In this document: positions 61,380-64,000 of the stretch, in pieces
Layout: every line of letters begins with the position of its first letter
Position numbering within the stretch: the first letter of the stretch is position 1
Assembly: GCF_008124765.1 (NCBI RefSeq)
Contig: NZ_VNHS01000003.1
Coordinates: 434,001 to 498,000 of the forward strand
Length of the DNA: 64,000 nt
Reading direction: 5' to 3'
DNA from: Paenibacillus methanolicus
GTDB lineage: Bacteria > Bacillota > Bacilli > Paenibacillales > Paenibacillaceae
Notes under the pieces: generated by a model
Database searches by the model: none
What the model was told of the DNA's origin: nothing
The model's input: the letters and a program-made list of their open reading frames with translations, nothing else
Program-made: the position numbers and the translations under genes

Positions 61380-62546
61380 CTAACTCGTCTTTTGTCCAAT
61401 CTCGCGGAATGCCTGCTCGATATCATCGATTAGCGTCTGCGGATCCTCCAGGCCGATGTACAAACGGGCTACCGAAGGGTTATTCCCCGTCGAATTACGG
61501 CCCGCCGGCGTTGAGCCAACCGTCACCAGACTCTCGAAGCCGCCCCAGCTGACCCCGATCCGAAAGTAACGCAAGGCATCCGCCCATTTCTTCAATAACG
61601 CTACCGGCACCTGCGTCTCGAAGGAAAATAGGCTGCCGTATCCGTCTAATTGTTTGCGGGCTAGCGCGTGCTGCGGATGGGAAGGCAGGCCAGGATGATT
61701 CACCCGGTTCACAAGCGGATGTTTCTCTAAGTATTCCGCGACGATTAACCCGTTCCGATGATGTCTCTCCATCCGCAGCGGCAGCGTTCGCAGCCCTCTG
61801 ATCATGAGGGAGGCCGTATGAGAAGTCATGACGCCTCCCAACAGCATATACCCTTTATTGGCAATTTCGTCGATCAGGTCCGCGCGTCCGGCCACGACGC
61901 CACCCAAGCAATCGCTATGTCCGGAGAAATACTTGGTCATCGAGTGAAGCACGAGATCAATCCCCCAAGCGAGCGGACGCTGGAAGCATGGCGTCGCCCA
62001 GCTGCCGTCAATCATCGTTAGCGCGCTCGTCCGCTTCGCAAGCGCCGCGACCCCTTCCAGATCCTGCAGCTGGAACAATCCCGATGTCGGGCTCTCCAGA
62101 TAGATCAGACGCGTGTTCGGCCGCATAGCGGCTTCGAAGTCGGATAATAGACATCCGTCGACATAGGTGACTTCGACCCGGTACCGATTGGACAATTCGT
62201 CCAAAAACTGCCTTGTCGGGCCATAGGCTTGATCGACGCAGATCACATGGTCGCCCGAGCGCAATAGCGCGTGCAACGAACCGGCGATGGCAGCCATCCC
62301 CGATGCGAAGCAGCGCGCCTGCTCCGCCGACTCCAGTTCGGCGATTTTACGCTCCAAATATTGCACCGTCGGGTTGTTGCCTCGGGAATAGACGGTGGCA
62401 GCCAACACGTCCTTCATGGCATGATCGAATGATTCATGGTCTTCGAACGCGAAGAGGCTATTTTGATAGATCGGGATGGTAACCGCGCCGTAGTGCTTCG
62501 TATCCACCTGATCATGCGCCACGATGGTGTGCAGCCCTTCATCCAT
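61380..62546 (-). CDS. Cys/Met-metabolism PLP-dependent enzyme (cystathionine gamma-synthase/beta-lyase family)
   Basis: 388 residues from ATG 62546 (GGAGAG 9 nt upstream); ATG 62561 is an alternative. Fold-type I PLP enzyme. YSRGNNPTVQYLERKIAELE is the family N-terminal motif (YSRxxNPT) and ASGMAAIAGSLHALL the phosphate-binding part. MIDGSWATPCFQRP carries the Asp pairing with the PLP nitrogen (Ser replaces the usual Asn of DNT). SMTKYFSGHSD holds the Schiff-base Lys. Members act in transsulfuration, as methionine gamma-lyase or as cystathionine beta-lyase. The DGSWATP variant is seen in related lyase subgroups, so the exact reaction is open. It lies 72 bp after a sugar permease gene and may be co-transcribed with it. 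Confidence 0.88.
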   Translation of the reverse strand: MDEGLHTIVAHDQVDTKHYGAVTIPIYQNSLFAFEDHESFDHAMKDVLAATVYSRGNNPTVQYLERKIAELESAEQARCFASGMAAIAGSLHALLRSGDHVICVDQAYGPTRQFLDELSNRYRVEVTYVDGCLLSDFEAAMRPNTRLIYLESPTSGLFQLQDLEGVAALAKRTSALTMIDGSWATPCFQRPLAWGIDLVLHSMTKYFSGHSDCLGGVVAGRADLIDEIANKGYMLLGGVMTSHTASLMIRGLRTLPLRMERHHRNGLIVAEYLEKHPLVNRVNHPGLPSHPQHALARKQLDGYGSLFSFETQVPVALLKKWADALRYFRIGVSWGGFESLVTVGSTPAGRNSTGNNPSVARLYIGLEDPQTLIDDIEQAFREIGQKTS

Positions 62547-62568
62547 TGGTTTTCTCTCCATATACCTT

Positions 62569-62600
62569 CATTCCTTTGTTTGTGTCATTCCTTTGTTTGT
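62569..62600. repeat. Short tandem repeat, 15-bp unit
   Basis: CATTCCTTTGTTTGT occurs at 62569-62583 and 62586-62600 (17-bp period), between the permease stop and the PLP-enzyme start. On the minus strand the unit reads ACAAACAAAGGAATG, which contains AAAGGA. It probably arose by slippage. Confidence 0.6.
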
Positions 62601-62618
62601 AGCCGTGCCATCCCGCCG

Positions 62619-63446
62619 CTAACCTTTCTCGGCGCCTTGCGTCAGCCCTTCTACGATATACCGCTGAGCGAACGCAAACAGAACGACGGTCGGAATGACC
62701 GATAATACGGTGCCGGCGGACATCGAGCCCCAATCCACGTCAAACTTCATGACGAACGCGTTCATCGCCACAGGCAGCGTCTTTAAGTTTTCGTCGTCAA
62801 TAAACATGACCGCCATGAACAGCTCGTTCCAATTTTGTACGAATGCAAAAATAAAAGTCGATGCGATCCCCGGCAGCATCACCGGAATAATGACCCTGAT
62901 CAGGGCCGTCAAACGGGAGCAGCCGTCGATCATCGCCGATTCCTCCAGACTGCTCGGGATGCGCTGGAAGAACCCGCGCAGCATGATGGTTGAGAATGGG
63001 ATAAGCATGACCGTATAAGAAAGGACCAAGGACAGCCGGTTGTTGATCAGGTTCAAGTCCGACATCAGCAGATAAAGCGGCGCCAGCGAAATAAAGCCAG
63101 GCAGCATTTGCGTCGAGAAGAAAGCCATCATGATTTGCTTATGCCCCCGGAATTGGAACCGGGCCATCACATAGCCGCTTAATATCGCAATACAGATGAC
63201 AATGAGCGCCGCGATCACGGAAATAAGCAGACTGTTGCCGATATAGACATGGAACTTCGATACTTTAAAAATGTTGGCGTAGTTTTCGAACGTCAGCCGC
63301 TCCGGCCAATATCGAATGGGCAGCGAGAAAATCTCTGTCCGAGGTTTCAACGAAGTGATCACGATCCAATACAGCGGGAAAGCCATGATCAGGAAATAGA
63401 TGGCGAGATAAAGCGTCTTCAGACTCATCAACAAGCGCGGCTTCAT
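62619..63446 (-). CDS. CUT1 sugar ABC permease (MalG type), importer E
   Basis: 275 residues, six membrane helices (first: TLYLAIYFLIMAFPLYWIVITSL). The EAA loop is EESAMIDGCSRLTALIRVIIPVMLPG and the C-terminus GLTQGAEKG. ATG 63446 is directly adjacent to the upstream permease TAG, with AGGTG 8 nt before it. Second permease of an importer whose binding protein, if linked, lies beyond the window. Substrate unknown. Confidence 0.93.
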   Translation of the reverse strand: MKPRLLMSLKTLYLAIYFLIMAFPLYWIVITSLKPRTEIFSLPIRYWPERLTFENYANIFKVSKFHVYIGNSLLISVIAALIVICIAILSGYVMARFQFRGHKQIMMAFFSTQMLPGFISLAPLYLLMSDLNLINNRLSLVLSYTVMLIPFSTIMLRGFFQRIPSSLEESAMIDGCSRLTALIRVIIPVMLPGIASTFIFAFVQNWNELFMAVMFIDDENLKTLPVAMNAFVMKFDVDWGSMSAGTVLSVIPTVVLFAFAQRYIVEGLTQGAEKG

Positions 63447-64000
63447 CTAGAAATCACCTGCTTTTTCCGACTTCGTCGCCAGCAAATAAAACACGGTATA
63501 CAGCATGAGAATGAGGATCATGATGACGCCGATTGCCGATGCCATCCCGTAATCCCCGCCATAGATAATCTTCTCCAGCATGAGCGAAGAGAGAATATGG
63601 GTCGTTCCGGCAGGACCGCCATTCGTAAGGCCATAGATGATGGATGGATCGTTGAAGATCCAGATGGCCCGGAGCAACGTCGTTGCGATAACCGTCGGAA
63701 GAATATAGGGGAACGTGACGTTAAAAAACTTGCGCAGCCCTCCGGCTCCATCCATCTCCGCCGCCTCGTACAGATCGGCAGGCACCGATTGCAGCGCGGC
63801 CAGCAGCATGATCGCGAAGAAAGCGACACCGTACCAGACGTTCGCAATGATGACCGACGTCATGGCCCACTTCGGATCGGAGAGAAAGCCGATGCGCGTC
63901 TCGATCAGCCCCGTCCGCAGGAGCAGATCATTTATGACGCCAATCTGCGAGTTGAACATCCACTTCCAGATCAAGCCGATCAGAAAACCCGACAATGCCC
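63447..64000 (-). CDS. CUT1 sugar ABC permease (MalF type), importer E, C-terminal part
   Basis: At least 182 residues are visible; the N-terminal part lies beyond the window end. The EAA loop is EAAEMDGAGGLRKFFNVTFPYILPT. Membrane helices such as VIIANVWYGVAFFAIMLLAALQ and the C-terminal VIMILILMLYTVFYLLATK are clear. It is the partner of the 62619-63446 product, whose ATG directly follows this gene's stop codon. Confidence 0.9.
   Translation of the reverse strand, partial: ALSGFLIGLIWKWMFNSQIGVINDLLLRTGLIETRIGFLSDPKWAMTSVIIANVWYGVAFFAIMLLAALQSVPADLYEAAEMDGAGGLRKFFNVTFPYILPTVIATTLLRAIWIFNDPSIIYGLTNGGPAGTTHILSSLMLEKIIYGGDYGMASAIGVIMILILMLYTVFYLLATKSEKAGDF

Overview
The window reads as chromosome of a Gram-positive, endospore-former-type bacterium of the Paenibacillaceae (Paenibacillus, Cohnella or a close relative). 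This is inferred from strong AGGAGG-type ribosome sites, frequent GTG and TTG starts, moderately high G+C, CcpA-type cre sites, three YesM/YesN-type two-component pairs beside sugar transporters, lipobox binding proteins, and a paeninodin-type lasso-peptide locus. No rRNA, tRNA, CRISPR array, insertion sequence or phage module was found. Almost every gene lies on the minus strand; the exceptions are the 4987-8181 transporter, the 18369-21506 orphan and one AraC gene.

Layout: 1-1067 holds two overlapping paralogous LysR regulators. 1310-8181 is sensor/regulator pair A, divergent from a CUT1 sugar importer. 8283-16906 is pair B with a second importer and a GH127 beta-L-arabinofuranosidase. 16994-18033 has a thioredoxin-like protein and a VOC protein. 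18369-21506 is a lone, A+T-rich, cysteine-free 1045-residue protein of unknown function. 21761-23578 is a nucleoside hydrolase divergent from an AraC regulator. 23665-28608 is a lasso-peptide operon (cyclase, precursor, HPr-kinase-like kinase, ABC exporter) with no B1/B2 maturation genes. 28846-40867 is pair C with a third importer and a 1733-residue secreted glycosidase carrying both cohesin-like and dockerin domains. 41075-51607 is a nine-gene LacI-regulated operon (LplBC-type importer, PHP hydrolase, PfkB kinase, GH4, M17 aminopeptidase, metallophosphoesterase). 51804-52541 is a GDPD-family phosphodiesterase. 52687-58505 is a complete rbsRKDACB ribose operon. 58815-61108 is an orphan pair of DGQHR (DndB-like) proteins. 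61380-64000 is a Cys/Met-metabolism PLP enzyme behind a fifth carbohydrate importer that runs off the window.

The theme is scavenging of plant-type carbohydrate. Secreted enzymes cut polymers, dedicated binding proteins and permeases import oligosaccharides, intracellular glycosidases and kinases finish the job, and each importer has its own sensor or LacI regulator under a CcpA overlay. None of the four complete or nearly complete CUT1 importers, nor the truncated one, carries its own ATPase gene, so a shared MsmX-type ATPase encoded elsewhere is expected.

The regulatory DNA is informative. Two pair-C promoters share a 14-bp upstream box at an identical 42-bp distance from an identical -10 hexamer. 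Importer A has a 10-bp direct repeat at 20-bp spacing in front of its promoter. All four CUT1 binding-protein genes whose 3' flank is visible have a hairpin before the next gene. rbsR appears to start at an AUC codon.
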